Shown piece after piece: positions 46,570-53,931 of a stretch of DNA of 64,000 nucleotides. Made by a program: the position numbers and the translations under genes. A model generated the notes under the pieces. It did no database searches and was not told the DNA's origin. It saw only the letters and a program-made list of their open reading frames with translations. Origin of the DNA: Thioalkalivibrio versutus (GTDB lineage Bacteria; Pseudomonadota; Gammaproteobacteria; Ectothiorhodospirales; Ectothiorhodospiraceae); contig NZ_MVAR01000012.1 of the NCBI RefSeq assembly GCF_001999325.1, positions 47,903-111,902 of the forward strand, read 5' to 3'. Every line of letters starts with the position of its first letter. The stretch's first letter is position 1.

Positions 46570-47107
46570 GGTCTGCGCTCGCGATGCCCCGGCGTGCGGC
46601 CATGGCGGCACCGATGGCGCGGCGGTCTTCCGGGCTTAGCAGGTGCTCGGCAAAGGGGAGTACGGCGCGCTCTTCCAGATCGAGGTGGATGCGGTATTGG
46701 CGTATCCAGGCGTCGGCCCCGTCGAGGTCCGCCGGCTGGCCCGCGGCGATGCGTTGCAGGGCCGGCTCCAGTCGATCCCAGCCGGCCTCGATCTCGTCAT
46801 GTTCGGCGGTCAGGCGGTCCAGCCATTCGCACAGTTGCGGATGACTCTCGGGGTGGCCACAGTGCTGGCGCAGCACGGGGAACAGGTCCTGGTCCTCGTC
46901 CGCGTGGTGGTTGGGCGCTGCCTCGTGAAAGTAGTTCAGGACCCGTTGCGCGGCGCCTCGGGCCTCTTCGTCGGCGCCTTTGTCGGCCAAATGGGCGGGC
47001 AGGCGCTCGAGGATGTCCAGAGAGTTGAGGATTCGGCGATGGCACGCCCGCAGCAACTCGATGGGCTGCTGGAATCCGGGAACACTTTCGTGGAGTTGCG
47101 CGTGCAT
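46562..47107 (-). CDS. Hemerythrin-domain protein
   Basis: Predicted 181 residues, a four-helix bundle. Iron-ligand patterns: CHRRILNSLDILE, NHHADEDQDLFPVLRQHC, HDEIEAGWDRLE and HLDLEERAVLPFAEHLL. The C-terminus ends in LSPEDRRAIGAAMAARRG, as in many NO- or O2-responsive hemerythrins. The ATG giving MHAQLHESVPG is preferred to an upstream reading into the AT-rich control region. First gene of the leftward pair, divergent from the CcoN-like gene. Confidence 0.87.
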   Translation of the reverse strand: MHAQLHESVPGFQQPIELLRACHRRILNSLDILERLPAHLADKGADEEARGAAQRVLNYFHEAAPNHHADEDQDLFPVLRQHCGHPESHPQLCEWLDRLTAEHDEIEAGWDRLEPALQRIAAGQPADLDGADAWIRQYRIHLDLEERAVLPFAEHLLSPEDRRAIGAAMAARRGIASADRG

Positions 47108-47174
47108 GGGGTATCGGACCTTCGCAGAGTGGTCAACAAGCAGGCGACTTTCGCCGAAGCGCTCGCGCCCCGTC

Positions 47175-47188
47175 TTGATCTCGATCAA
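47175..47188. promoter_or_regulatory. FNR/DNR-type box
   Basis: TTGATCTCGATCAA is a perfect TTGAT-N4-ATCAA site, bound by FNR, ANR, DNR or NnrR. It lies between divergent genes. The centre is 47181.5; a -10-like TATGCT at 47212-47217 would start transcription near 47223, giving a -41.5 position, the class II activator spacing. Control of the leftward hemerythrin genes is less clear, as no -10 sequence was found on that side. Confidence 0.8.
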
Positions 47189-47211
47189 TGTAAATTGAAT
47201 ATAGCTTAAAG

Positions 47212-47217
47212 TATGCT
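47212..47217 (+). promoter_or_regulatory. Candidate -10 element of the redox operon
   Basis: TATGCT, with the FNR-type box taking the place of a -35 element. The following ATG is 47244, giving a short leader of about 20 bases with GGAG at 47234-47237. Confidence 0.5.
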
Positions 47218-47243
47218 GTGCGAAACCTGGCCTGGAGCTTTTG

Positions 47244-47642
47244 ATGCACCCTCGGAACCGGATGTTCATCCTCGCGGCCCTCGCCTATGCCCTGCTGGGC
47301 GGGCTGCTCGGCATCCTCTGGCTGGCCCATCCCGGCCTGATCCCCGGCAATGTGCCGCGCATCCATGGCCACCTGATGCTGCTGGGGTTCGTGACCATGA
47401 TGATCTATGGCGTGGGTCTGCATGTGTTGCCGCGCTTTTCCGGACGTTCGCTGTTCTCCGAGCGCCTGGGCCATGTGCAGTTCCTGCTGGCCAATCTCGG
47501 GCTCCTGGTGATGATCGCGGGCTGGCTGGTCTTTCATAACCCGACCGTCGCGGTCGGCGGGGCGATGGCCTGGGGGGCGATGATCCTGTTCGCACTGAAC
47601 ATTGCACTCACCGTGCGTCACTACGGTCCGAAGGGGGCGTAA
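47244..47642 (+). CDS. Small CcoN/NnrS-like membrane protein
   Basis: Predicted 132 residues and four membrane helices. The run RIHGHLMLLGFVTMMIYGVG followed by LHVLPRFSGR resembles part of cbb3 oxidase subunit I and of NnrS, with two or three His residues that could bind heme. It is far too short to be an oxidase. The start is the ATG at 47244 (GGAG six bases before); a TTG one codon earlier is unlikely. The TAA overlaps the ATG of the next gene. The box upstream suggests induction by low oxygen or NO. Confidence 0.8.
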   Translation: MHPRNRMFILAALAYALLGGLLGILWLAHPGLIPGNVPRIHGHLMLLGFVTMMIYGVGLHVLPRFSGRSLFSERLGHVQFLLANLGLLVMIAGWLVFHNPTVAVGGAMAWGAMILFALNIALTVRHYGPKGA

Positions 47643-48094
47643 TGAGTCATACGGAATACAACGGCTGCGAGTTGCCGGACGACCTGTTCTATGACCTGGA
47701 TTATGTCTGGGTCCGTCCGGAGGACGACGGCACCTTTACCCTCGGGATTACCGATCCCGCCCAGACCATGGCGGGGCGGGTGCAGTACTTCCGCTTTCGC
47801 AAGCCGGGTTCGCACCGCGCCGCGGGCAAGCCGGTGGCGCGGCTGGAGTCCGGCAAGTGGGCGGGGGGCATCCCTACGCCGTTCGACGGCACCATTGAGC
47901 GCATCAATCCGGCCGTGGAGGCCGATCCGGGGCTGGTGAACGTGGCCCCCTATACCGATGCCTGGGTCGTGGTGATGCGCCCGGACGATCCGGAAGCGGC
48001 GCTGGAGCGGCTACATACCGGGGCCGAGGCGATTGCCGGTCTGAAACAATGGGTCGATCGCTACGACATCCACTGCATGCGCTGCGCGGACTAA
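47642..48094 (+). CDS. GcvH-like lipoyl-domain protein with C-terminal CxxC
   Basis: Predicted 150 residues. The outline matches glycine cleavage H protein: LDYVWVRPEDDGTFTLGITD, then VARLESGKWAGGIPTPFDGT with the Lys where lipoate is attached, then TIERINPAVEADPGLVN. It differs in its extended loop and in a C-terminal YDIHCMRCAD, adding a CxxC pair. No gcvT or gcvP is near, so it is not for glycine cleavage. A lipoate-based sulfur or electron carrier for the fused thioredoxin and rhodanese next door is one possibility. Start overlaps the previous stop (TAATG). Confidence 0.8.
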   Translation: MSHTEYNGCELPDDLFYDLDYVWVRPEDDGTFTLGITDPAQTMAGRVQYFRFRKPGSHRAAGKPVARLESGKWAGGIPTPFDGTIERINPAVEADPGLVNVAPYTDAWVVVMRPDDPEAALERLHTGAEAIAGLKQWVDRYDIHCMRCAD

Positions 48095-48104
48095 GGGCGG
48101 GATC

Positions 48105-48773
48105 ATGAAAGTGGAACTGCTGGTGTCCGAGTGGTGCGCCTCCTGCCACGATGCCGAGCGCATCTGGCGCGAGGTGTCGGAAAACAAACAGATCGACTTC
48201 GCGGTGGTCGACATGGGCCAGCCCGAAGGGCGCGAACTGGCGACCCGGCTGCGCATCCGGTCGATCCCGGCCGTGGTGGTGGATGGCGAGCTCAAGCACA
48301 TCGGGCTGCTGGATCGCACTGCCGCGACCGCACTGGTGGCGGAGGCCCCGGAACGCACACAGAAGGCCGCGCGCCATGTCGGGCTGGGGTTGTCGGCCTC
48401 CAGCCGGGCCTCGGTGCTGGGCGCGATGATCTGGCTGCTGATCGCGGGTGCCGCGTTGCCACTGGGCGGGTTCTTCCTCGAGGGTGCGGCGCGTCCGGCC
48501 GCGCTGCATGGCTTTACCCTGGGTTTTCTTCTGTTGCTGATCATGGGGCTTGGCGAGCACATGCTGCCGCGCTTTACCGGCCACCCGATCGCCAGTGGCT
48601 GGCTGTGGGCCTGGACGCCGCAGGTCCTGGTGCATCTGGCCGTGCTGGGCATGGGGCTCGGCTGGATCCTGGGCGTTGCGATGTTAACGGCGGTGGGTGC
48701 GGTGGCGGCGCTGGTCGGGCTGGTCCTGTTCACCCTTCGGGTGGTCCCACTGCTGGTACGTCCGTCGTTGTGA
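48105..48773 (+). CDS. Thioredoxin-like domain fused to CcoN/NnrS-like membrane domain
   Basis: Predicted 222 residues. Residues 1-80 are thioredoxin-like with the redox pair WCASC (11-14) and RIRSIPAVVVDGE (cis-Pro). After a linker come four membrane helices including ALHGFTLGFLLLLIMGLGEH followed by MLPRFTGHPIASG, the same H-x-LPRF-[ST]-G run as in the protein from 47244. The domain order would place the thiol part near a heme-like membrane site. No described protein of this form comes to mind. Ten bases separate it from the H-like gene. Confidence 0.8.
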   Translation: MKVELLVSEWCASCHDAERIWREVSENKQIDFAVVDMGQPEGRELATRLRIRSIPAVVVDGELKHIGLLDRTAATALVAEAPERTQKAARHVGLGLSASSRASVLGAMIWLLIAGAALPLGGFFLEGAARPAALHGFTLGFLLLLIMGLGEHMLPRFTGHPIASGWLWAWTPQVLVHLAVLGMGLGWILGVAMLTAVGAVAALVGLVLFTLRVVPLLVRPSL

Positions 48774-48822
48774 CCCGGGCGCGCGCTAAACTTGCGGTTC
48801 ACGCAGCCAACGGAGTCCTCCT

Positions 48823-49170
48823 GTGAGTCTTTTCGAGAAGCGTATTCGCGAGCTGGAACAAAGCCTGCCGCATCTGGAACCAGGGGAGGTGGCGCGCTGG
48901 CTCGAGGAAGAGAAATCGTTTCTGCTGGTGGATGTGCGCCAGCCCGAGGAGGCGGCCGCGGGGACGATCGAGGGCGCGATCAACATCCCGCGGCCCAAGC
49001 TAGAGGCCGGTATCGAGTCTCATATGGCGGATGCGGACCAGCCCGTCGTGGTGTTCTGTGGCGGTCGCGGCCGGTCCCAGCTCGTGGCCGACAGCCTGCG
49101 CACGATGGGTATCAATGCGCATGTGCTGCGCGGGGGCTACGCGGCGTGGCGGGAGACCTGGCCTCGGTGA
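48823..49170 (+). CDS. Rhodanese-domain sulfurtransferase
   Basis: Predicted 115 residues. A short N-terminal helix (IRELEQSLPHLEPGEVARWL) precedes a single rhodanese domain: FLLVDVRQPEEAAAGTIEGA, and the active loop VVVFCGGRGRSQLVADSLR with the sulfur-carrying Cys. It has a GTG start. It ends the four-gene run and could pass sulfane sulfur to the thioredoxin or lipoyl partner; this is inference. Confidence 0.9.
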   Translation: MSLFEKRIRELEQSLPHLEPGEVARWLEEEKSFLLVDVRQPEEAAAGTIEGAINIPRPKLEAGIESHMADADQPVVVFCGGRGRSQLVADSLRTMGINAHVLRGGYAAWRETWPR

Positions 49171-49304
49171 GGGCGCAAGGCAAAGGCTAGGTGCGGCTCC
49201 CGCTTACGAGCACTGTGATGGGCGCTATGGCTTTTTTGCCGGGTCTTGGCTAGTCTCCCGAATAAGTTTCCCGGTTTCCGGAAATTCCCTGAATATTATT
49301 TGCC

Positions 49305-49326
49305 TGGCGCGTCTCCCCGGAGGCGC
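49305..49326 (+). other. Hairpin in the rnk leader
   Basis: CGCGTCTCC and GGAGGCGCG pair over nine bases with one G-T pair and a two-base loop, 25 bases before the rnk start, with no T run after it. Likely an mRNA structure; role unknown. Confidence 0.35.
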
Positions 49327-49349
49327 GTTCTGCATTCTGGAGTAAGAAA

Positions 49350-49760
49350 GTGAACAAGCCGAAGATCATTGTCTCCACCACGGACATGGAGCGCCTGGAC
49401 AAGCTGCTGGAGTCGCTTCCGGATGGCAGTTTCCCCGGCAAGGCCGATCTCGAGTCCGAACTGGATCGCGCGGATGTCGTGGATTCGCACGAGGTTCCGG
49501 GTTCGGTGGTGACGATGAACTCGAAGGTCCGGTTCCGGGTGATCGAGTCCGGCGACGAGTTTTCGATGACACTGGTGTACCCGCGCGATGTGGACGAGAG
49601 CGGTGGCACGCTGTCAATCCTGGCGCCGGTGGGCAGTGCGCTGCTGGGCCTGTCCGAGGGCGACGAGATCGAGTGGCCGCGCCCGGGCGGGGGGCAGATG
49701 CACGTGCGCATCGAGGAGGTCGAGTACCAGCCGGAGCGCGCGGGCGAATACCACCGCTGA
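49350..49760 (+). CDS. rnk: Rnk, GreA-like nucleoside diphosphate kinase regulator
   Basis: Predicted 136 residues. An N-terminal helical part (IIVSTTDMERLDKLLESLP) precedes a GreA/GreB C-terminal-like domain: VPGSVVTMNSKVRFRVIESG, FSMTLVYPRDVDESGGTLSI and LAPVGSALLGLSEGDEIEW. Rnk binds RNA polymerase in the secondary channel in E. coli but lacks GreA's acidic tip. It has a GTG start with GGAG upstream. It is convergent with imuB. Confidence 0.93.
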   Translation: MNKPKIIVSTTDMERLDKLLESLPDGSFPGKADLESELDRADVVDSHEVPGSVVTMNSKVRFRVIESGDEFSMTLVYPRDVDESGGTLSILAPVGSALLGLSEGDEIEWPRPGGGQMHVRIEEVEYQPERAGEYHR

Positions 49761-49774
49761 CGCGGCGTCCCCCC

Positions 49775-51367
49775 TCAGCCCCAGTAACCCTGGCGATACC
49801 ACTGGCCGCTGCGCAGGCAGCGGTACAGCCAGAGCCGGCGGCCCTGACGGTCGCGGCTGCAAGCGTAGTCGCGGCGCGCGTCCTGGCCGTGATCCCACCA
49901 GCCGTCTTCCAGTCGTCCCAGCCATTGGGGCTGGTCGGGGGGCGCGGCGGGCTCGGGGCCCTGTAGCCAGAGGGCAGTTCCGCAGGCCCGTTGGCCCGGG
50001 GTTGGAGCGGTGGGGGCCGGAGTGGTGGCGAGATCGTGTCGCGGCCGCTGGGCATCCTCCGGTCTCGGTGTGCGGCGGTTGATCAGACGGGCGACGGCCT
50101 GCTCGCCCAGCCGGGCGCGCAGGCGAGCCAGCACGGCGGGGAGCTGATCGGCCGGGGGTCTGCTCGCCGGGTCTGCGGCGAGCAGACTGTCGCCCCGGGC
50201 CGGTGGGTCCAGCAAGCGGGGTGCCTGCAGGCGCAGGCCGATCACCGCCGCCGGCAGGGTCTCGCGATCGAGTCGGGTCTGCCACAGGGGCAGCCACTCG
50301 TCGGTGCGAATGCCCGGCTGCCCGCGCTCCAGTGAGATGCGGGTACACGCCTCGCGGTGGGCCAGTTCCAGTGTCATCCCCTGCAGGCTGCGGTTCAGGC
50401 CGCGCAACTGCGCCTCGGCCTGGCGCAGCAGCCGCTTGAGCGGGAAGGCCAGGGTCGCCGTGGCGTGGATCTCGTGCTCCAGCCGCAGGGACAGATCCAG
50501 CACCGGGGGTGGCGCAAAGCGGGGCAGGGTCTCCGCGCGCCGCGCCAGCAGTCGGTCCAGCAGGTCCAGCAACTCCGGTCCGTGGCGTCGGGCCAGTTCG
50601 GGGCGCGACAGGCGCAGCAGATCGCCCAATTGGCGCAGGCCCACGGCGCGCAGGCCCTCGCGGGTCGCGGCGGCCAGTGGCAGGGCCTCCAGCGGAACCG
50701 GGGACAGGATGCGGCGCAGGGCCTCGGGGTCTTCCGCGATCGCGGGGTTGCGCAGGCGGGCCAGCAGGCGCGCGGCGGCGGGGCTGCGGGCCAGTCCGAT
50801 ACGGGGATGGAAGCCCAGTTCGGTCAGGGTGTCCCGCGCCTGGTCGCGCAGGGTCTCGAGGCCGCCGAACAGGCGGCGGCTGCGCCCGACCTCCACCAGG
50901 ATGCGCTGTGCCTCCGGCTCCGGGTGCACGTGATCGGAGAACCGCAGCAGTACGCCGGCCAGCATCTCCAGTTGGGCCTGCAGGGTGTCCGGGGCATGCT
51001 CGACCAGTTCCGGGGTATCCAGCACCGCCAGGGCATCCCCCAGCGCCATGCCGGGGCGGGCACCCGCCTGGCGGGCGGCGCGGTTGGCGGCGTGCACCCG
51101 GGGGGCAGGGTCGGATTCCACCACCAGCAGGGGGCGCTGCAGCCGCCCGGGGTCCGGCTCCGTCCGGGCCAGCGCGTCCAGCGCAAGGTGCGGCAGGTCG
51201 ATTGCCATCCAGTGTTCCTGCCGCGGCCGGGCGTCGCGGGTGGCGGTATGCGTCTCCGGTGGCCGGGGTGCGGTGGCGGGCAGGGCTGCGGCCGGAAGCA
51301 GGCTCAGTTGTTGTCGGACCGGCTCCGGGTGTGTGGCCGCACGCGAGGGACGGGCAGGCTGGCCCAT
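49775..51367 (-). CDS. imuB: ImuB, inactive Y-family polymerase homologue
   Basis: Predicted 530 residues. The polymerase-like part starts near residue 54 (AIDLPHLALDALARTEPDP) and lacks the paired acidic residues of Pol IV/V, as ImuB does. It serves as a hub for mutagenic translesion synthesis with ImuA and DnaE2. The first 50 residues are a proline- and alanine-rich tail with a QLSLL run (20-24) that resembles a beta-clamp motif. Its ATG lies two bases before the end of imuA. No dnaE2 gene is in the window. Confidence 0.88.
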   Translation of the reverse strand: MGQPARPSRAATHPEPVRQQLSLLPAAALPATAPRPPETHTATRDARPRQEHWMAIDLPHLALDALARTEPDPGRLQRPLLVVESDPAPRVHAANRAARQAGARPGMALGDALAVLDTPELVEHAPDTLQAQLEMLAGVLLRFSDHVHPEPEAQRILVEVGRSRRLFGGLETLRDQARDTLTELGFHPRIGLARSPAAARLLARLRNPAIAEDPEALRRILSPVPLEALPLAAATREGLRAVGLRQLGDLLRLSRPELARRHGPELLDLLDRLLARRAETLPRFAPPPVLDLSLRLEHEIHATATLAFPLKRLLRQAEAQLRGLNRSLQGMTLELAHREACTRISLERGQPGIRTDEWLPLWQTRLDRETLPAAVIGLRLQAPRLLDPPARGDSLLAADPASRPPADQLPAVLARLRARLGEQAVARLINRRTPRPEDAQRPRHDLATTPAPTAPTPGQRACGTALWLQGPEPAAPPDQPQWLGRLEDGWWDHGQDARRDYACSRDRQGRRLWLYRCLRSGQWYRQGYWG

Positions 51368-51368
51368 C

Positions 51369-52001
51369 TCAGGCCTCCGGTGGTTCGGGAACCTGTAGGG
51401 GGTGGCCGGAGCGGGCCCAGTGGCCGGCCCCCTTCAGGCAGTGCAGTTCCAGGCCGGAGGCCGCGGGCTGCCAGCGCAGGCGCTGGTGGGCCGGCGAAGG
51501 CTGTGCCGCGGCGTTTGGTGGCCGGTACAGGATCGCGCAGGCCCGGCTCTCGCTGGCAGCCAGACGCAACCGGCGCAGCAGGGCCGTCTCCACGGGGCCG
51601 CGCAGCCAGGCGAGCAGGACGCCGAACGCCGGGTCGCGCAGGCACTGCTCGCCGGCCCACAGGGTGTCGCGGTCGTGCTCGGTATGGATCAGCAGGACTC
51701 GCTCCGGCGGGATGCCGAGGGTCTGCCAGCCGGGTAGCCAGGGCGTGGCCGGCGGTGCGATCAGCGCGATCCAGTAGCCGTCGCGGCCGCAGGCGGCGAG
51801 CATGGGGATCAGCAGCCGGGTCTCGCCGCAGCCGAACGGGGCCCCCAGCAGTTCGATCAGCTGGCCGCGCGGCCAGCCGCCGCCCAGGGCCCGGTCCAGT
51901 TCCGCATGGCCACTGGGCCAGACCGGGGCATCCGTGGCCGGGGCAGCACTGCGCCCGCGCCAGAGCGCCGGGTGGTTGAGCAGGGTATCCAGCGCGCTCA
52001 T
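51369..52001 (-). CDS. imuA: ImuA, translesion synthesis protein
   Basis: Predicted 210 residues, RecA/SulA-like. VWPSGHAELDRALGGGWPRGQ and LIELLGAPFGCGETRLLIPM carry a relaxed Walker A (GAPFGCGET), followed by WIALIAPPATPWLPGWQTLG and ILLIHTEHDRDTLWAGEQCL. Partner of ImuB and DnaE2 in damage-induced mutagenesis. A repeat element separates it from lexA; its start is four bases from the element's left flank. Confidence 0.88.
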   Translation of the reverse strand: MSALDTLLNHPALWRGRSAAPATDAPVWPSGHAELDRALGGGWPRGQLIELLGAPFGCGETRLLIPMLAACGRDGYWIALIAPPATPWLPGWQTLGIPPERVLLIHTEHDRDTLWAGEQCLRDPAFGVLLAWLRGPVETALLRRLRLAASESRACAILYRPPNAAAQPSPAHQRLRWQPAASGLELHCLKGAGHWARSGHPLQVPEPPEA

Positions 52002-52005
52002 GGCT

Positions 52006-52291
52006 TAGGGAAACACTGATTCATGTACACGCTCGCGCTCGAGTCGCTTTTGCGTGCGAACAAGGCGCGGTGACTGCCGTGCAGTCATTCTGCACAAGGG
52101 AGCCGCAACGCCGTGCGCGCGCAAAAGCGGCCGAGCCCCGTCTTTCAATAGCTTGCGGGGTTGGCACCCCAGGTTTCCCGATCCTGCGTTGCGCCGCTTA
52201 CGGGTAGAACCACTACCCGCTGCACGACGCGCCTTGTCTCGGAAAACCTGGGGTTCCAACGCGAGTGTGTACATGAGTCAGTGTTTCCCTA
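52006..52291. mobile_element. Complete miniature inverted-repeat element, copy B, inside lexA-imuA-imuB
   Basis: The ends are TAGGGAAACACTGATTCATG and, reversed, TAGGGAAACACTGACTCATG; the match runs about 30 bases with three changes, and TA flanks both sides (52006-52007, 52290-52291). Inside, two stems: CGCTTTTGCGTGCG (52045-52058) with 52116-52129, and 52160-52181 with 52239-52260, with a tip CGGGTAG-AACCA-CTACCCG at 52201-52219. It has no open frame of note. It matches copies at 1-241, 38524-38815 and 24647-24674. The TA flanks suggest a Tc1/mariner-like (IS630) or YTAR-type (IS5) transposase, acting in trans. Confidence 0.85.
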
Positions 52292-52906
52292 GGCCTGCGG
52301 GTCGAGATCGCGCAGCACGCCCACGCCGATCCCCTCGATGGCCAGGTCCTGGCGCTCGAGGTCGATCTCGATGGGGGCGAAGTCGGGGTTCTCCGGGAGC
52401 AGGCGCACCTTCGGGCCGTCCTGCGCGAAGCGCTTGACGGTGACTTCGTCCTCGATGCGGGCGACCACGATCTGGCCGGGCCGGGCCTCCGGGGTCTGGC
52501 GCACGGCCAGCAGGTCGCCGTCGAGGATGCCGGCGTCGCGCATGCTCTCGCCGTGTACGCGCAGGAGATAGTCCGGGCGGGCGCGGAACAGGGCGTCGTC
52601 GACCCGGTAGTGGCGCTCGATATGCTCGGTGGCGAGGATCGGCGAGCCGGCGGCGACGCGCCCGACCAGAGGGAGTTCGGCCGGTGCGCCACGGGCGGCG
52701 CCCGGCAGGCGGATGCCGCGGGAGGTGCCGCCCAGCAGTTCGATCGCGCCTTTCTTCTCCAGGGCTTTCAGATGGCACTCGGCCGCGTAGGGCGAGCGGA
52801 AGCCGAAGGCCCGGGCGATCTCGCTGCGGGTCGGTGCCGTGCCCTGGGTGGCGATGGTCTCGGCGATGTAGTCGAAGATGGCTTGCTGGCGTGCAGTGAG
52901 CGACAC
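52289..52906 (-). CDS. lexA: LexA repressor
   Basis: Predicted 205 residues. The winged helix (1-65) reads [20 protein letters not shown]. The self-cleavage site is A86-G87 in RVAAGSPI; the Ser121 (HGESMRD) and Lys158 (VTVKRF) dyad is intact. It represses SOS genes until RecA filaments trigger cleavage. The stop codon TAG comes from the last bases of the element that separates it from imuA. A CTGT-N8-ACAG box precedes it, so it represses itself. As a lexA next to imuAB it may be a second paralogue of the genome. Confidence 0.93.
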   Translation of the reverse strand: MSLTARQQAIFDYIAETIATQGTAPTRSEIARAFGFRSPYAAECHLKALEKKGAIELLGGTSRGIRLPGAARGAPAELPLVGRVAAGSPILATEHIERHYRVDDALFRARPDYLLRVHGESMRDAGILDGDLLAVRQTPEARPGQIVVARIEDEVTVKRFAQDGPKVRLLPENPDFAPIEIDLERQDLAIEGIGVGVLRDLDPQA

Positions 52907-52923
52907 GGGGCACCCTCCGGTTG

Positions 52924-52939
52924 CTGTCTATATATACAG
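52924..52939 (-). promoter_or_regulatory. LexA (SOS) box
   Basis: CTGTCTATATATACAG matches CTGT-N8-ACAG exactly, the gammaproteobacterial LexA site. It ends 17 bases before the lexA start and would control lexA and the imuAB genes behind it. Confidence 0.88.
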
Positions 52940-53017
52940 TACAGGGGTAGCTGGCGCGAGGACAAGAGCGGCGCATCCATCCGGAGTGCGTGTTTGCTCC
53001 TGACGGCCGGTTTGTTC

Positions 53018-53232
53018 CACCACGAAGTGCACGAAGAAGCTCAAGTGCGGTTGCACCACAGAGGATTACGGAGAAAACCCAGGGAGGTGTCGCGACCCGG
53101 GCGTAGGATGCTGTTGAGCGAAGCGAAACGCATCGATCCGGGAACCTCGCAACCCTTGGGATGGCTACACGATGCGCTTCGCTTCGCTCATCACATCCTG
53201 CCGGCCCTTGCCTTTCTTCGTGCCTTCGTGGT
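53018..53232. repeat. Nested inverted repeat between lexA and lrp
   Basis: Outer arms: ACCACGAAGTGCACGAAGAA (53019-53038) and TTCTTCGTGCCTTCGTGGT (53214-53232). Inner arms: the 33 bases from GTAGGATGCTGTTGAGCG (53103) and the 32 bases up to CATCCTGC (53201), whose cores are AGCGAAGCGAAACGCATCG and CGATGCGCTTCGCTTCGCT. The inner pair is related to the repeat at 55655-55747. The rest of this 350-base gap shows nothing else. Confidence 0.7.
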
Positions 53233-53260
53233 CAACCCGCCCTGGGTCTTGAGGTGGTAT

Positions 53261-53752
53261 TCAGGTGGGGGTGTAGTCCAGTGGCAGGGCGGTGCGGTCG
53301 ACCACGCGGCGCAGCACGAAGCTGGAATGGACGCTGTCCACGCCCTCCAGTCGGGTGATCCGGCGCAGCAGGAATTCCTGGTAGGCATCCATGTCGGGGA
53401 CGACCACCTGCAGCATGTAGTCCGCCGACTGGCCGGTGATCAGGTAGCAGTGCTGGACCTCGGGGTAGCTCGCCACGGTCTCCTCGAAGTGGGCGAAGCG
53501 CTCCGGGGTGTGGCGGTCCATGCCGATATGGATCAGGGCGGTCAGCTCCAGCCCCAGGCTGCGCCGATCCAGCAGGGCTACGCGGCTCAACAGGACGCCG
53601 GCCTGTTCCAGCGCACGCACCCGACGCAGACAGGGGGAGGGGCTGAGCCCCACGCGATCGGCCAGGGCCTGATTGGACAGGCTCGCATCCTCCTGCAGGA
53701 TCTCGAGGATGCGGCGGTCATAGCGGTCGAGTCGGTGCGGTTCGGGTGTCAT
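53261..53752 (-). CDS. lrp: Lrp/AsnC-family regulator
   Basis: Predicted 163 residues. The helix-turn-helix is LDRYDRRILEILQEDASLSN, then QALADRVGLSPSPCLRRVRA. The C-terminal RAM domain (about 75-155) has VQHCYLITGQSADYMLQVVV. Lrp proteins respond to leucine or other amino acids. It is divergent from leuA with a 179-base spacer full of TTGCG-type half-sites, so control of leuA is likely. Confidence 0.92.
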   Translation of the reverse strand: MTPEPHRLDRYDRRILEILQEDASLSNQALADRVGLSPSPCLRRVRALEQAGVLLSRVALLDRRSLGLELTALIHIGMDRHTPERFAHFEETVASYPEVQHCYLITGQSADYMLQVVVPDMDAYQEFLLRRITRLEGVDSVHSSFVLRRVVDRTALPLDYTPT

Positions 53753-53780
53753 GGTTGAATATTGCTCTCAAGTGGCTTTG

Positions 53781-53854
53781 TTGCGCAAGGATAGTGCGCA
53801 ACTATTGCGTTCTTAGGGAAAAACGCAAGGTTATGCCGGGGGCAATGCGTTAGG
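53781..53854. promoter_or_regulatory. Candidate Lrp-site cluster upstream of leuA
   Basis: TTGCGCAA (53781-53788), TGCGCAA (53795-53801), TTGCGTT (53805-53811), AAACGCAA (53821-53828) and CAATGCGTT (53844-53852) are repeated half-sites within 74 bases between the divergent lrp and leuA genes. A -10-like GGATAAT follows at 53853. Spacing of half-sites on one DNA face would suit an Lrp oligomer. Confidence 0.5.
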
Positions 53855-53931
53855 ATAATGCACAGATAGAAATCCGGAGCGCGGCACCCGACCACACGGC
53901 GAGGCCGCGCCCCTTACAGGAGACGAACACG

